In this document: positions 1 through 6,960 of the stretch, piece after piece
Position numbering within the stretch: the stretch's first letter is position 1
Layout of the letters: every line of letters begins with the position of its first letter
Origin: a virus
Length of the DNA stretch: 21,452 bases
Virus record (IMG/VR): IMGVR_UViG_3300042371_000145
Coordinates: 1-21,452 of that record
Direction: 5' to 3' (one strand)
Notes under the pieces: generated by a model
What the model was told of the DNA's origin: nothing
The model's input: only the letters and a program-made list of their open reading frames with translations
Database searches by the model: none
Translations under genes and position numbers: made by a program

Positions 1-419
1 GTCTTTCCAGCGGTCGTATCAGTAATCCGCAGCTTGAACCCGTACTCACCCGAGCCGCCACGGTTTGCCAGCATATTGAGGCCAACCGCTGTTGGCAGGG
101 CTGTAGACAGCGTGACAGAGCTTGTCGTCGCACCGGCAGCAATAGTGCCAACCAATCCAAGCGACGGGGCAAAAGCCATTGCCGAGCCAGCGCCAAAGGT
201 GCCGGTCAATGCTGGAGACTGGACAAAGTTCCACGCCTTTGTAACGATGTTGTACCGGTTCAACACCGTGGCGTTAACCAAGTTGTAAACAAACGGATTG
301 CGTGATACCCCAGAGCGCAGATCAGATGTAAGCGAAGTAGCCGCAGCGCTGGCGTTAGGTGCCGGGGCGACTTGCGCCCACATCAGCCTGTCAATAACTT
401 TTTTGAATGTATTTGCCAT
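1..419 (-). CDS. Phage virion-type protein, N-terminal part (runs off left edge)
   Basis: An open frame of 139 codons begins with ATG at 419 and runs off the left end without a stop. It opens MANTFKKVIDRLMWAQ and continues with a segment rich in Ala, Thr, Ser, Gly and Val. A good ribosome binding site (AAGGA) lies a few bases before the ATG, in the 9-base gap after the preceding gene. It follows terS, terL, portal and a repeat-bearing protein in the same direction, which is where head proteins sit in P22-like phages. The composition fits a soluble beta-rich virion protein. It has no recognisable scaffold or HK97-coat motif in the part seen, so I cannot name its role. Coding status is well supported; function is inference from position. 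Confidence 0.75.
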   Translation of the reverse strand, partial: MANTFKKVIDRLMWAQVAPAPNASAAATSLTSDLRSGVSRNPFVYNLVNATVLNRYNIVTKAWNFVQSPALTGTFGAGSAMAFAPSLGLVGTIAAGATTSSVTLSTALPTAVGLNMLANRGGSGEYGFKLRITDTTAGK

Positions 420-428
420 GTTTGTTCC

Positions 429-1004
429 TTATGTAATCCGGTTGCGAACTGCCGCTTGCCATGCAGCCATATTGCCGCCGTTGACCAATATCTGCGCCTG
501 TATGCCGCCCATTGATGTTTGGTTGGTAACAGTGCCGACTGTGGTGACGGTTCCGACTGTGGTGACGGTGCCAGATTCGACAACCATTGTTGCTCGCTGG
601 CGTTGCAACGACTTGTCGTAACCCTGCGGAGCGTTTAGGTAGTTCAGCATTCGCGTCAACAGCAAGATCATGCTTTGCTGCGCTTCGGCGTTGGTCACAT
701 CCGAGACCGCCAGCGGGTTGAGTGCCGTAATGTCAGGCAAGCTCACTGGCAGCGGATTCAATGCCGTCACATCAGGCATTGTTACTGGCAATGGATTTAG
801 CGCCGTAACGTCGGGCAAAGTCACCGGCAGCGGGTTGAGCGCGTCAATGCCTATGTCAACCGGCATCGGGTTTACGCTTGATACGTCAACCGCTACGCCA
901 TCAACACCCACGCCGATTTTGATTCGCTGGTGAAGAACACCAGCAATCTCGTCAGCAGCAACCAGCGCTCCTGTGCCTGGCGTGTAGCCTACATTGTCAG
1001 CCAT
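429..1004 (-). CDS. Repeat-containing phage structural-type protein
   Basis: This is a 191-residue protein. The N-terminal part (about 1-40) includes VAADEIAGVLHQRIK, a kind of N-terminus I recall from head-region proteins of many tailed phages. Residues 55-104 hold four tandem 13-residue units (ALNPLPVTLPDVT and variants), each with NPLPV and PD[VI]T. Residues 145-160 hold shorter GTVTTV repeats. The C-terminus is predicted helical and mixed. The ATG (1004) follows the portal stop codon directly, and its Shine-Dalgarno GGAGGA lies inside the last codons of portal, so the two are translationally coupled. The regular 13-residue period suggests an extended or solenoid-like beta structure. Function is unknown; a head-decoration or connector-associated role is possible but unproven. 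Confidence 0.85.
   Translation of the reverse strand: MADNVGYTPGTGALVAADEIAGVLHQRIKIGVGVDGVAVDVSSVNPMPVDIGIDALNPLPVTLPDVTALNPLPVTMPDVTALNPLPVSLPDITALNPLAVSDVTNAEAQQSMILLLTRMLNYLNAPQGYDKSLQRQRATMVVESGTVTTVGTVTTVGTVTNQTSMGGIQAQILVNGGNMAAWQAAVRNRIT
525..572 (-). repeat. Short tandem repeats encoding GTVTTV units
   Basis: About 2.7 copies of an 18-base unit, seen on the plus strand as actgtggtgacggt followed by two variable bases and repeated, encode GTVTTV-GTVTTV-GTVT in the protein at 429-1004. The unit is in frame (six codons). Confidence 0.8.
693..842 (-). repeat. 39-bp in-frame tandem repeats (13-residue units)
   Basis: Three full units and one shortened unit of 39 bp encode ALNPLPV[TS][LM]PD[VI]T repeats (residues 55-104 of the host gene). 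Third-position differences are frequent while the residues are conserved, so the repeat is old and kept at protein level rather than recently duplicated. Confidence 0.85.
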
Positions 1005-3368
1005 TTATTCCTCCGTCTCAATGCGGGTGATGCGGCCTTTTTCGCGCACGACTCGCTTGGGTTTGTTGATCGACTGAATTGCTTTCTCGGCATTCTGAGT
1101 AGCTTTTTCTGCATTCAGCGTGTTGCTGGTTGCCAGTTGCTCCATTGCGCCACCGATTTTATCCACCGCCTCGGCAATGCCTGTGACTGCCGCCTGCATC
1201 ATTTCGCTGGCCATCACCATGCTGTCATTGGTCGTTCGCTCTGCGCGTAGCTGCTCGATCTGCGTGTCGGTGGCCTCAACCCGATTCCGCTTTAGCTGGT
1301 TCTCCAGGCGCATGGCCTCGATTTCTAGCAAGGTCTTCTCGTCTATCGGCATTTGTTGCTGCGGTTGTTGCTGCTGTTCGCCACCGTCCATTTCGCTGAT
1401 CTTGGCAAAGGTCTGCATGGTCTGCGCGTTTTTCAGCTCTGCGCTGGCAATTGTCTCTACCGTGTCTGCCCTGGCCTTGGCTGCTTTGGCGCTTGCTTCC
1501 TCTGCTGCTGCTTGCAGATACATCGTGTTCGGGTCTTGCGGCTGGCCTTGCATTTCGGCCATCAGTTCTTCGGCTTCTTTGTCGGTCGGCTTGATCACGC
1601 CCATTCGCAGGAGTTTCTTGCGATAGTAAGCGTTCGCATCACTGATGCCTTCGCCTTCCATGTTCATCATTGCCATTCCGCCAAGCACCTGGAGCGTTTC
1701 TGGGTCTTGCGTGATCTGCATCATTCCGGTCAATGCGCGAACCGTAGCCGCCTTCTTGCTGCTGGACGATGGCCCAACATCTACGTTCACATCAAAGGTT
1801 GCGCTGCTCAAGTCATTGGCAAGCACCATTGCGCCAGTCTCTTGGTCAATCGTTGGCTGCATCAGTTCGACCGAATCTGTCTCACCGCTGGCGGTAAGCG
1901 TTTTCATCTTGCGCTTGTTCTCAGTGTAAATGTCCCTGGCCATTGACAACCAAACCTCACCGCACCTTTTCATGCCTTTTGCAAAGTTTGACAGGTAAAT
2001 GAACGTCTGCATGTCCACTCGCGCTTGGATCATCTCGACCGCTTTACCGCTTATTCCGCTGACCATCTTGTCAGCACCTTGCGGATTGCCAAGGATTTCC
2101 TGCATGTCTTGTTCAGTGATTTGCAGCAGTGCGGCCATTGCCGGGGGGATTGCTGCGCTGCGCGTGTACGCTACCGGCCCACTGATGGTTTGCTCACCAT
2201 TCGGCCCTGTGATCGGATTGACCAGCAGGTAAGGGTAATCCTTAAGGTTGTCTTCAGCCCACATCATTTGATGGCCGGCAACCTGCTCTGGCGTCAGGAT
2301 TGGCTTCTCAATGCTGGACAGTGCGCTGATTTCACCCAGCTTGGACAGCTGCATGTTCTTGAGGCGTTGCGCATCTTTAGCCAGGCGAACATGGCCCATG
2401 CACCGCTCGATGTTGTCGACAAACCAGCGCTTGCCAAACACCGCAATGATCGGAATGCACTTGCCAGCAATGTAACCAGCGTCTTCCAGCACTCGGCCAC
2501 CAGACATAATGTACTTGCGCACTTTCTTGCGCTTTACCCGTTTCTGTCGGATTTCCCGGCTACCGACTGCGGCCAGGGTTTCCTCTAGCGTCTCGTCCTG
2601 CTCAAAGTCTGCCGGGCTGTAGCGTTCCTCTGATCCGTCAATTGCCTGGAAGATGCGGATTGTTTCGCTCTTTTCCTCGACCTTGTAGTATTCGGCCACA
2701 TAGACTACATCAGGCGTACACCAGTCAAATTCATATTGATGGATGATCTTCGGCCAATCTGTCGGATCGTCGCCCCAGGTGTCTTTGTAGGCTTGGCGGG
2801 TCATGCTGGTGACCACAAAGCAATATTTGGCGTCGGATTTATCCTGGCGCTTGGCACCTAGATCAAAGAATACAGAGCTGTCAGCGTCGAAGATTGGTTC
2901 AATACGGATGCGCTGCCGGTCGTCTTCGTCGTTTTCCTCGTCCTCGTAGACCGTGCGCAGTCTCCAAGCGCCATAACCACCGCCCACAGCTTCCTCAAAA
3001 GCATTGTCGTAGGCTTCGTTGGCCACTGAATCGTTCTCATCTGCGCGATACAGGCCATCGCACACCTCGGCCAGCTTGTCGTTTTCAGCGCCATCTTTGC
3101 TGACGAAATCAACCGTGATGCGGTTATTGCGGTATTCATTGATGATTCGGATGACCGACAGGTGAATCTTGTTGACTTCAAATCGCGGCTTGTTTTCAAA
3201 CTGATCAGCCAGCGGCCCTTCCCATTGACTACCGGCCAGGGAATAGAACCGCCGATCTTGCAGGCATTGCAGGCGCTCATCTCGCAGTGCGGTCTGCACC
3301 TCGTCAAACTGCGCTAAGGCCTCTGCGTGCAGGTTTGCAAGTCGTTGGTCGGTCGATAATCTGGCCAT
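1005..3368 (-). CDS. P22-like portal protein
   Basis: This 787-residue protein matches the P22-type portal family (P22 gp1 is about 725 residues). The dodecameric portal ring sits at one head vertex, docks terminase and is the DNA channel. The N-terminal 120 residues contain the conserved block around FENKPRFEVNKIHLSVIR, NEYRNNRITVDF and VGGGYGAWRL. The C-terminal third is helical and coiled-coil-like with a Gln-rich stretch (about residues 660-672), as expected for a P22-style C-terminal barrel. I take the ATG at 3368 because AAGGA sits six bases upstream; a TTG two codons earlier overlaps that site. The gene lies 14 bases after terL and directly before the repeat protein, the usual terS-terL-portal order. 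Identification is firm from family features; the barrel is inferred. Confidence 0.95.
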   Translation of the reverse strand: MARLSTDQRLANLHAEALAQFDEVQTALRDERLQCLQDRRFYSLAGSQWEGPLADQFENKPRFEVNKIHLSVIRIINEYRNNRITVDFVSKDGAENDKLAEVCDGLYRADENDSVANEAYDNAFEEAVGGGYGAWRLRTVYEDEENDEDDRQRIRIEPIFDADSSVFFDLGAKRQDKSDAKYCFVVTSMTRQAYKDTWGDDPTDWPKIIHQYEFDWCTPDVVYVAEYYKVEEKSETIRIFQAIDGSEERYSPADFEQDETLEETLAAVGSREIRQKRVKRKKVRKYIMSGGRVLEDAGYIAGKCIPIIAVFGKRWFVDNIERCMGHVRLAKDAQRLKNMQLSKLGEISALSSIEKPILTPEQVAGHQMMWAEDNLKDYPYLLVNPITGPNGEQTISGPVAYTRSAAIPPAMAALLQITEQDMQEILGNPQGADKMVSGISGKAVEMIQARVDMQTFIYLSNFAKGMKRCGEVWLSMARDIYTENKRKMKTLTASGETDSVELMQPTIDQETGAMVLANDLSSATFDVNVDVGPSSSSKKAATVRALTGMMQITQDPETLQVLGGMAMMNMEGEGISDANAYYRKKLLRMGVIKPTDKEAEELMAEMQGQPQDPNTMYLQAAAEEASAKAAKARADTVETIASAELKNAQTMQTFAKISEMDGGEQQQQPQQQMPIDEKTLLEIEAMRLENQLKRNRVEATDTQIEQLRAERTTNDSMVMASEMMQAAVTGIAEAVDKIGGAMEQLATSNTLNAEKATQNAEKAIQSINKPKRVVREKGRITRIETEE

Positions 3369-3382
3369 AATCAATCCTTATT

Positions 3383-4606
3383 TCACCATTTGTGCATCGT
3401 CGGCACTGGCTTAAAAGTCTGCGGTTTGACAACAATTGCCCGTCTGATTCCCTCGCAAGCGTACCTCAAAGCATCAATAACGTGGTTTTTCTTGTCTTCC
3501 AGCACTGGCAGAATTTTACCCGTCAATGGATCTTGCTTATAACTGTATAGCGTCAGTTCGTCAATTGTGTGCGTGCAGCGGGGATGGACAACAATGTCGT
3601 ATCCCTTCAAAAACTCTATGCCTTCTTCCACTGATTTCGGGCCTTTGACGGCCGTCATTATCTTTGGGAAACCGTTCTTGCGCATGTGGCTGATCGTCTC
3701 GGGCCTGGCTGAATCTGCCACGATTGGCCATTTCTCAGCCTCTGGAACAGTCATAAACAAGTCTGGCGTGTTCACAATCTCGCAGCCAACCATATACGCT
3801 TCGTGATCAATATAGAGCGTGCGGCCAATGATGTGACAGCGAACTAGCGTTGTCGGGTCTACCGAGAAACCCCAGTCAGCGCCGAGCCGGTGGATCGCGT
3901 CTGGTGGTGCGTCGAACTCGTCAATCTTCCAGTTCTTAAACACCCTGGCGCTGCTGTTGGTCAGGTAGGAACCTTGCCAAACGTGCTGATACTTGTCTGG
4001 ATCGCGCCGCTTGTCGTACTCCATTTCGTCGCGCAGGACTTGCGGAAACCACGGGTTATCGCTGAAGTTCACCTTAATGACAGTCGCATCCTTCGGCGGT
4101 GTCGGGCCACGCAGCAGGAAATCTACCGGGTCGCTGTTCTGGCGCGGGTTCCACGTAAACCACAACTCGCTGTCTGGCTTGCGGATTGTCGGGCGCAGCA
4201 GGTCAAGGCTGGTCTGGGACAGGCTCTGTGCCTCCTCCACCCAGGCGCAATCGTAGCCCTCCAGCGATTTAATGCTGTCAGCGGTGTGATTCTGCATCCC
4301 TTGGAAAATAATCGCGCCATCGGCCTTCTTAGCCTTAATGACGGCATCTTGAACCTCGAAATATGCGCCGGCGTTCATGTCCTGAATCTTGGTCTCCAGC
4401 AGCCGTTTAACGGATTGATTCAGCGATTTCTGGATTTCTCGCACGCAGACGCTTCGCCGCTTCTGGTCAATGATGTGCGCCTCAATCATCAGTTCGGCAA
4501 ACATATGGCTTTTGCCAGATCCACGGCCACCCCAAGCGCCTTTGTATCGGCTGGCGTCCAGCAGGGGCAATGCCCATTCAGGCGTTTGGAGTTGCAGAGT
4601 TGTCAA
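3383..4606 (-). CDS. terL: Terminase large subunit (Sf6/PBSX-type packaging ATPase-nuclease)
   Basis: This 407-residue protein carries both domains of a packaging motor. The ATPase has Walker A GGRGSGKS (residues 26-33), a Walker B-like CAWVEE with catalytic Glu (about 120-125) and a TWNP coupling motif (151-154). The RNase H-like nuclease has acidic residues at ADWGFSVD (about 244), VADSARPE (298) and HVIDALRYA (378). It resembles Sf6 gp2. The frame opens with TTG in a TTGA overlap with the terS stop, with no strong Shine-Dalgarno, so translation is probably coupled to terS. No ATG start is possible upstream of Walker A. It converts ATP hydrolysis into DNA translocation through the portal and cuts the concatemer. 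Length and motifs are complete. Confidence 0.95.
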   Translation of the reverse strand: MTTLQLQTPEWALPLLDASRYKGAWGGRGSGKSHMFAELMIEAHIIDQKRRSVCVREIQKSLNQSVKRLLETKIQDMNAGAYFEVQDAVIKAKKADGAIIFQGMQNHTADSIKSLEGYDCAWVEEAQSLSQTSLDLLRPTIRKPDSELWFTWNPRQNSDPVDFLLRGPTPPKDATVIKVNFSDNPWFPQVLRDEMEYDKRRDPDKYQHVWQGSYLTNSSARVFKNWKIDEFDAPPDAIHRLGADWGFSVDPTTLVRCHIIGRTLYIDHEAYMVGCEIVNTPDLFMTVPEAEKWPIVADSARPETISHMRKNGFPKIMTAVKGPKSVEEGIEFLKGYDIVVHPRCTHTIDELTLYSYKQDPLTGKILPVLEDKKNHVIDALRYACEGIRRAIVVKPQTFKPVPTMHKW

Positions 4607-5016
4607 GATTTAACCACTATGCGCTCGATGCGCTGAACCAGGGGGTTTGCCGGATCTCCAGATACTTCCAGCTTTTCGCCATATTTCCTTGGGGCCAGCT
4701 TGGACAGCAGCCATTTGCGCGTATCAACCTGCAATTTGTGCTTCTGGATGGCTTGCCAATCCTTTCTACCGTCACCAGTCTCGGGGACTTCTTGGTCGCT
4801 CAGTTGCAATACTTCTTCAGCCATGCGCTCAATCAGGTCTTCTCTCGCGCGCGCATATTTTGCAGCAAGTTCGGCATCTTCATTGAGCCACAAGTTAAAA
4901 GTGCTTTGATTTACACCCGCAGCGGCACAAGATTTGAATGCGCTTAATCCGCTTTCCATGCCTTCCAGCACTTTGGTACAGATTTGCTCTTTGTCGGTGT
5001 ATTTTGATTTACCCAT
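4603..5016 (-). CDS. terS: Terminase small subunit (Sf6 gp1-like)
   Basis: This 137-residue protein recognises the packaging site and regulates the large subunit. An N-terminal helix-turn-helix-like region lies at residues about 25-45 (AFKSCAAAGVNQSTFNLWL). Central helices follow, and then the block VDTRKWLLSKLAPRKYG (97-113), which closely parallels Sf6 gp1 (VDTRKW, PRKYG). The ATG at 5016 is preceded by GGAGA at good spacing; a TTG six codons earlier overlaps that site and is less likely. The stop overlaps the TTG of terL by four bases. It sits directly upstream of terL and portal. Identification rests on the C-terminal block, length and position. Confidence 0.9.
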   Translation of the reverse strand: MGKSKYTDKEQICTKVLEGMESGLSAFKSCAAAGVNQSTFNLWLNEDAELAAKYARAREDLIERMAEEVLQLSDQEVPETGDGRKDWQAIQKHKLQVDTRKWLLSKLAPRKYGEKLEVSGDPANPLVQRIERIVVKS

Positions 5017-5239
5017 TGATTCTCCATTGGACAAGCCAAGCGGGTGATATCCCCGACTTCAGCCATCTTTCGACTACTGCACCCATAAGGTCAGGCTTCC
5101 ATTTCCAGAGCGCCCGTATCGTTAGGCTAATCGTCACATCACCGTTCTGCTCTGTTCCTGAGATACCGCCTGCAAGTTCTCGCGCTGGCTTGTCAGTAAG
5201 CGCATCACTTTTCTCGATAGCAACCGTAACAGGGTTCAT
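5009..5239 (-). CDS. Small protein upstream of terS, unknown function
   Basis: A 76-codon frame starts at an ATG that overlaps the preceding stop (ATGA) and ends eight bases inside terS. The protein opens MNPVTVAIEKSDALTDKPAR and contains a basic, Trp-rich segment (RALWKWKPDLMGAVVERWL). No domain is recognised. The start has only a weak Shine-Dalgarno. The tight overlap with both neighbours supports a real gene, but the region upstream also carries promoter- and operator-like sequence, so it could instead be a chance frame. Confidence 0.5.
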   Translation of the reverse strand: MNPVTVAIEKSDALTDKPARELAGGISGTEQNGDVTISLTIRALWKWKPDLMGAVVERWLKSGISPAWLVQWRING

Positions 5240-5397
5240 TGTTTCGCCATCAGCAATCGGTACTGGAACGCAAAAAGCCACTTTCTACTGCGTTCTGATG
5301 CTGCAACATCAGTTCCCTTGTGGGGTAACGCATGAGAAAATGGCCTCATTTGGTCTTGTGTTGCAGCACTTGACGTTGAAATTATAGCCAGTTTCAT
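5236..5397 (-). CDS. Possible small ORF between membrane gene and terS leader
   Basis: A 53-codon frame starts at an ATG overlapping the stop of the membrane-protein gene (ATGA) and ends in an ATGA overlap with the next small ORF. The product (MKLAIISTSSAATQDQMRPF and onwards) has no recognised domain. The same DNA contains a TATAAT, two TGCA-centred dyads and an inner stem, so much of it may be regulatory. Overlaps favour translation; sequence character does not help. Confidence 0.4.
   Translation of the reverse strand: MKLAIISTSSAATQDQMRPFSHALPHKGTDVAASERSRKWLFAFQYRLLMAKQ
5299..5368. promoter_or_regulatory. Pair of operator-like dyads 60 bp apart, upstream of terS
   Basis: TGCTGCAACA at 5299-5308 and its exact reverse complement TGTTGCAGCA at 5359-5368 form a 10-bp inverted repeat with a 50-base interval. 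Each arm is itself an imperfect palindrome around TGCA (GATGcTGCAaCATC and GTGtTGCAgCAC), and the TGCA centres are 60 bp apart. Between them ATGAG (5332-5336) and CTCAT (5345-5349) make a further small stem. The nearer dyad lies just downstream of a TATAAT on the minus strand. Two repressor or activator sites, or part of a packaging-recognition region, would explain it. Function is inference. Confidence 0.45.
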
Positions 5398-5410
5398 ATT
5401 TTCTTGAAAA
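5381..5410 (-). promoter_or_regulatory. Candidate sigma70-type promoter for packaging/late genes
   Basis: On the minus strand TTTTCA (5410-5405) is followed after 18 bases by a perfect TATAAT (5386-5381) preceded by TGGC. The predicted start of transcription is near 5374, just before the first TGCA dyad and upstream of terS. The -10 is excellent and the -35 only moderate (four of six). It would let terS, terL, portal and head genes be transcribed apart from the replication genes. Confidence 0.35.
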
Positions 5411-5567
5411 ATGGCCAAAAACACCAGAACAGCAGCACCCAAGGCACACCAAACAGCCCCAGCATAATCAGACCCATCACGAATCTGTCGGTCATCATTG
5501 CAATGCCGCCTAGCAAGATCAGTGCGCCAATCACCGCATAGAGTCTCACAATAATTGTTCTGATCAC
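5394..5567 (-). CDS. Small membrane protein, two predicted TM segments
   Basis: A 57-residue hydrophobic protein with membrane segments at about 7-24 (VRLYAVIGALILLGGIAM) and 30-52 (VMGLIMLGLFGVPWVLLFW), ending in FFKKI. I choose the GTG at 5567, which overlaps the preceding stop as GTGA and has GAGGG upstream; a GTG 13 codons earlier would add a polar extension overlapping the nuclease gene. It sits in the chain NinB - HNH - this - terS, each pair overlapping by a few bases. It could be an accessory membrane protein; a holin or exclusion role cannot be argued from sequence alone. Confidence 0.7.
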   Translation of the reverse strand: MIRTIIVRLYAVIGALILLGGIAMMTDRFVMGLIMLGLFGVPWVLLFWCFWPFFKKI

Positions 5568-5839
5568 TGTAATGCCCTCATGGTTCGCTGGTGTGCTCTC
5601 TGCCACATTTCCTGCCTTTCGAGTTTAGTTAGTTTAACACCTTGGTCTATTTCCCAATGGCATTTCAGGCATAGCGCGGCCACCAGGTTGTCATCAGCTT
5701 TGATTCCCCGTCCCTTACCGCCGCCCCAGTTGCTATGCGCTGCCTGCACCATTTCCCCGCTACCGCAGTGCTGGCAATCCAGCTGCGCCACCCGTTTTAG
5801 CAAGGCTTTGTCGCGCACATAGACGTGTTTAGGAAACAT
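5564..5839 (-). CDS. HNH/YbcO-like (DUF1364-type) nuclease
   Basis: A 91-residue protein with two Cys pairs (CQHC, residues 22-25; CLKCH, 57-61), AAH at 33-35 and a Gly-rich GGGKGRG loop, then a basic helical tail. This matches the small zinc-containing nucleases of phage nin regions (YbcO/DUF1364), in which Cys pairs bind a structural zinc and His residues form the active site. The ATG at 5839 has AAGGG upstream and overlaps the ninB stop by 11 bases; a long N-terminal extension in the same frame lies wholly inside ninB and is rejected. The stop overlaps the next GTG. NinB and RusA upstream make a DNA-processing cluster. The family call is by motif and context. Confidence 0.75.
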   Translation of the reverse strand: MFPKHVYVRDKALLKRVAQLDCQHCGSGEMVQAAHSNWGGGKGRGIKADDNLVAALCLKCHWEIDQGVKLTKLERQEMWQRAHQRTMRALQ

Positions 5840-6236
5840 CAATGCCCTTTTCTGCTGACCAGGCCAGCAAGAATTCGATGAACTCGCTGCTTTCCGCTGT
5901 CGTAAATTTGTGGCTTTGCAGACCAAGCTGGACGATTCTTTCGCCATCCAGACTCGGGCAGACCTTGCCGATCTTGCGGTTTGTGTCGTGCGCCCACTGG
6001 TCAATCAATAATCTTTTCCAATCGTCACTTGTCCAGGTGCTGCCAGCCGTGGCCATTTGCTTGGCTATTTTGTCGATCATGCTGTGAAACATTGCGTTTT
6101 GCTCAGTGCTGCGGCGGCTCTGCTTGATTTCAATCGTCATCCGGTGGCCTGCCATCAGCATGGATTTCAGCATCGGCCAGACAACGGTCAGCATCTCTTT
6201 GTGCGCCTGGACGGGTTCCCAGCAAGTGACTTTCAT
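5829..6236 (-). CDS. ninB: NinB-like recombination protein
   Basis: A 135-residue protein resembling lambda NinB (Orf), a recombination mediator that helps load annealing protein on SSB-coated ssDNA. Visible NinB-like blocks are the EIKQSRRSTEQNAMFHSM segment, W-rich TSDDWKRLLIDQWAHD, and the C-terminal SSEFIEFLLAWSAEKGIDV, where 'eliefilawgae.GV' is typical of the family. Start ATG overlaps the rusA stop (ATGA). Neighbours are RusA upstream and an HNH nuclease downstream, the same grouping as in lambdoid nin regions. It likely works with the ERF-type annealing protein and SSB candidate encoded on the opposite strand. Confidence 0.85.
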   Translation of the reverse strand: MKVTCWEPVQAHKEMLTVVWPMLKSMLMAGHRMTIEIKQSRRSTEQNAMFHSMIDKIAKQMATAGSTWTSDDWKRLLIDQWAHDTNRKIGKVCPSLDGERIVQLGLQSHKFTTAESSEFIEFLLAWSAEKGIDVS

Positions 6237-6655
6237 TCTTTTTCCTTTATCAGTACATCCACGCCAGCAGTCTCGGCATACACCTTTGTTGTGTGGATTT
6301 CCACCACTTGCGAGTCATCACCGTAAACAATGCCATTCATTGCATCCATGAAAGATTTCACAACATTGTCGAGGTCTGGCTTCTTGCAAGGCCATTCAGA
6401 GCCACTTAAACACGCCTCTGCTCGCTTTTTGGGGTATGACTTAGGCACTGGTAGCCTGACGTAAATAAAAGCCTCTAGCGCGGTTTTAAGCGGTTCACTG
6501 CTTCCCATTGCTTGCAAGGCGTAAAACCGTACCTGATCTTCGTAGCTGCTGGTCTTGGCGTCGGTGTAAGTTGCGACAAAGTTTCCTCGTCGTGCAAACC
6601 GCGGTCGTCCTTTGCCGTGCGGCTGGCCTGGTACTGTGAACATGATTTGCATCAT
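6233..6655 (-). CDS. rusA: RusA-like Holliday junction resolvase
   Basis: A 140-residue protein with the RusA signature: an N-terminal FTVPGQPHGKGRPRFA block, central KKPDLDNVVKSFMDAMNG (about 91-108) with the paired Asp residues of the active site, and YGDDSQVVEI (111-120) with further acidic residues. RusA dimers cut four-way junctions, here probably to resolve recombination or replication intermediates before packaging. The first ATG (6655) overlaps the preceding stop as ATGA; a second ATG follows immediately. The stop overlaps ninB. Length matches the family (about 120-140). Confidence 0.92.
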   Translation of the reverse strand: MMQIMFTVPGQPHGKGRPRFARRGNFVATYTDAKTSSYEDQVRFYALQAMGSSEPLKTALEAFIYVRLPVPKSYPKKRAEACLSGSEWPCKKPDLDNVVKSFMDAMNGIVYGDDSQVVEIHTTKVYAETAGVDVLIKEKE

Positions 6656-6876
6656 TTCAGCGACTTAATTCGTTCGATGATCATTGATCTCAACCCCGGA
6701 AAATCCTGATTCAGTTCTAAGAACCGTTGCAGCAGGTAATCCCGTCTCCCGTCTTTCAACGCCTGGTCGCCCCCAGCCAAGGCCATTTCCGCATACGTCT
6801 GGATCAATGTCTCCAGTGAGTTCCAGGGCGGCTGTGATGTCGGCTTCGGTGTGGTCATGGCCTGCTCTGGTTTCAT
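6652..6876 (-). CDS. Small protein upstream of rusA (frame B of an overlapping pair)
   Basis: A 74-codon frame. Its C-terminal two-thirds (SLETLIQTYAEMALAGGDQA to the end) reads like a genuine helical protein, and its stop overlaps the rusA start as ATGA. Its N-terminus (MKPEQAMTTPKP, Pro/Thr-rich) lies inside the other frame, lacks a Shine-Dalgarno and looks less natural. It may be a separate gene started by coupling, or the C-terminal half of one gene whose N-terminal half is in the frame starting at 6907. No function is recognised. Confidence 0.55.
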   Translation of the reverse strand: MKPEQAMTTPKPTSQPPWNSLETLIQTYAEMALAGGDQALKDGRRDYLLQRFLELNQDFPGLRSMIIERIKSLK

Positions 6877-6907
6877 CTAGCAGCTTGTGGGCTTGGTAGT
6901 AGTTCAT
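6665..6907 (-). CDS. Small protein upstream of rusA (frame A of an overlapping pair)
   Basis: An 80-codon frame with a strong start (AAGGA six to seven bases before ATG 6907). The first 34 residues (MNYYQAHKLLDETRAG, then AALELTGDI) resemble the short helical leader-type proteins common in phage replication clusters. The rest (Gly/Arg-rich, from about residue 38) reads like out-of-frame sequence, overlapping a natural-looking frame at +1. So the true product may be only the N-terminal part, or joined to the other frame. Function unknown. Confidence 0.5.
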   Translation of the reverse strand: MNYYQAHKLLDETRAGHDHTEADITAALELTGDIDPDVCGNGLGWGRPGVERRETGLPAATVLRTESGFSGVEINDHRTN

Positions 6908-6960
6908 GCTATTCCTTTTGTAGCTATAACGTCAATATCCATGCGGGTTAGAGGCATATT

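Noticed and set aside
1353-1946. 197-codon plus-strand ORF over the portal gene
   Set aside because: It is antisense to a well-conserved portal sequence, is Cys/His/Leu-rich in the way of a shadow frame, and lacks a convincing start site.
2025-2588. 187-codon plus-strand ORF over portal
   Set aside because: Antisense shadow with no ribosome binding site or family resemblance.
3890-4636. 248-codon plus-strand ORF over terL
   Set aside because: Antisense shadow of the terminase ATPase and nuclease, whose motifs are complete on the other strand.
5840-6004. N-terminal extension of the HNH nuclease
   Set aside because: It lies entirely inside ninB in another frame; the ATG at 5839 has a good ribosome binding site.
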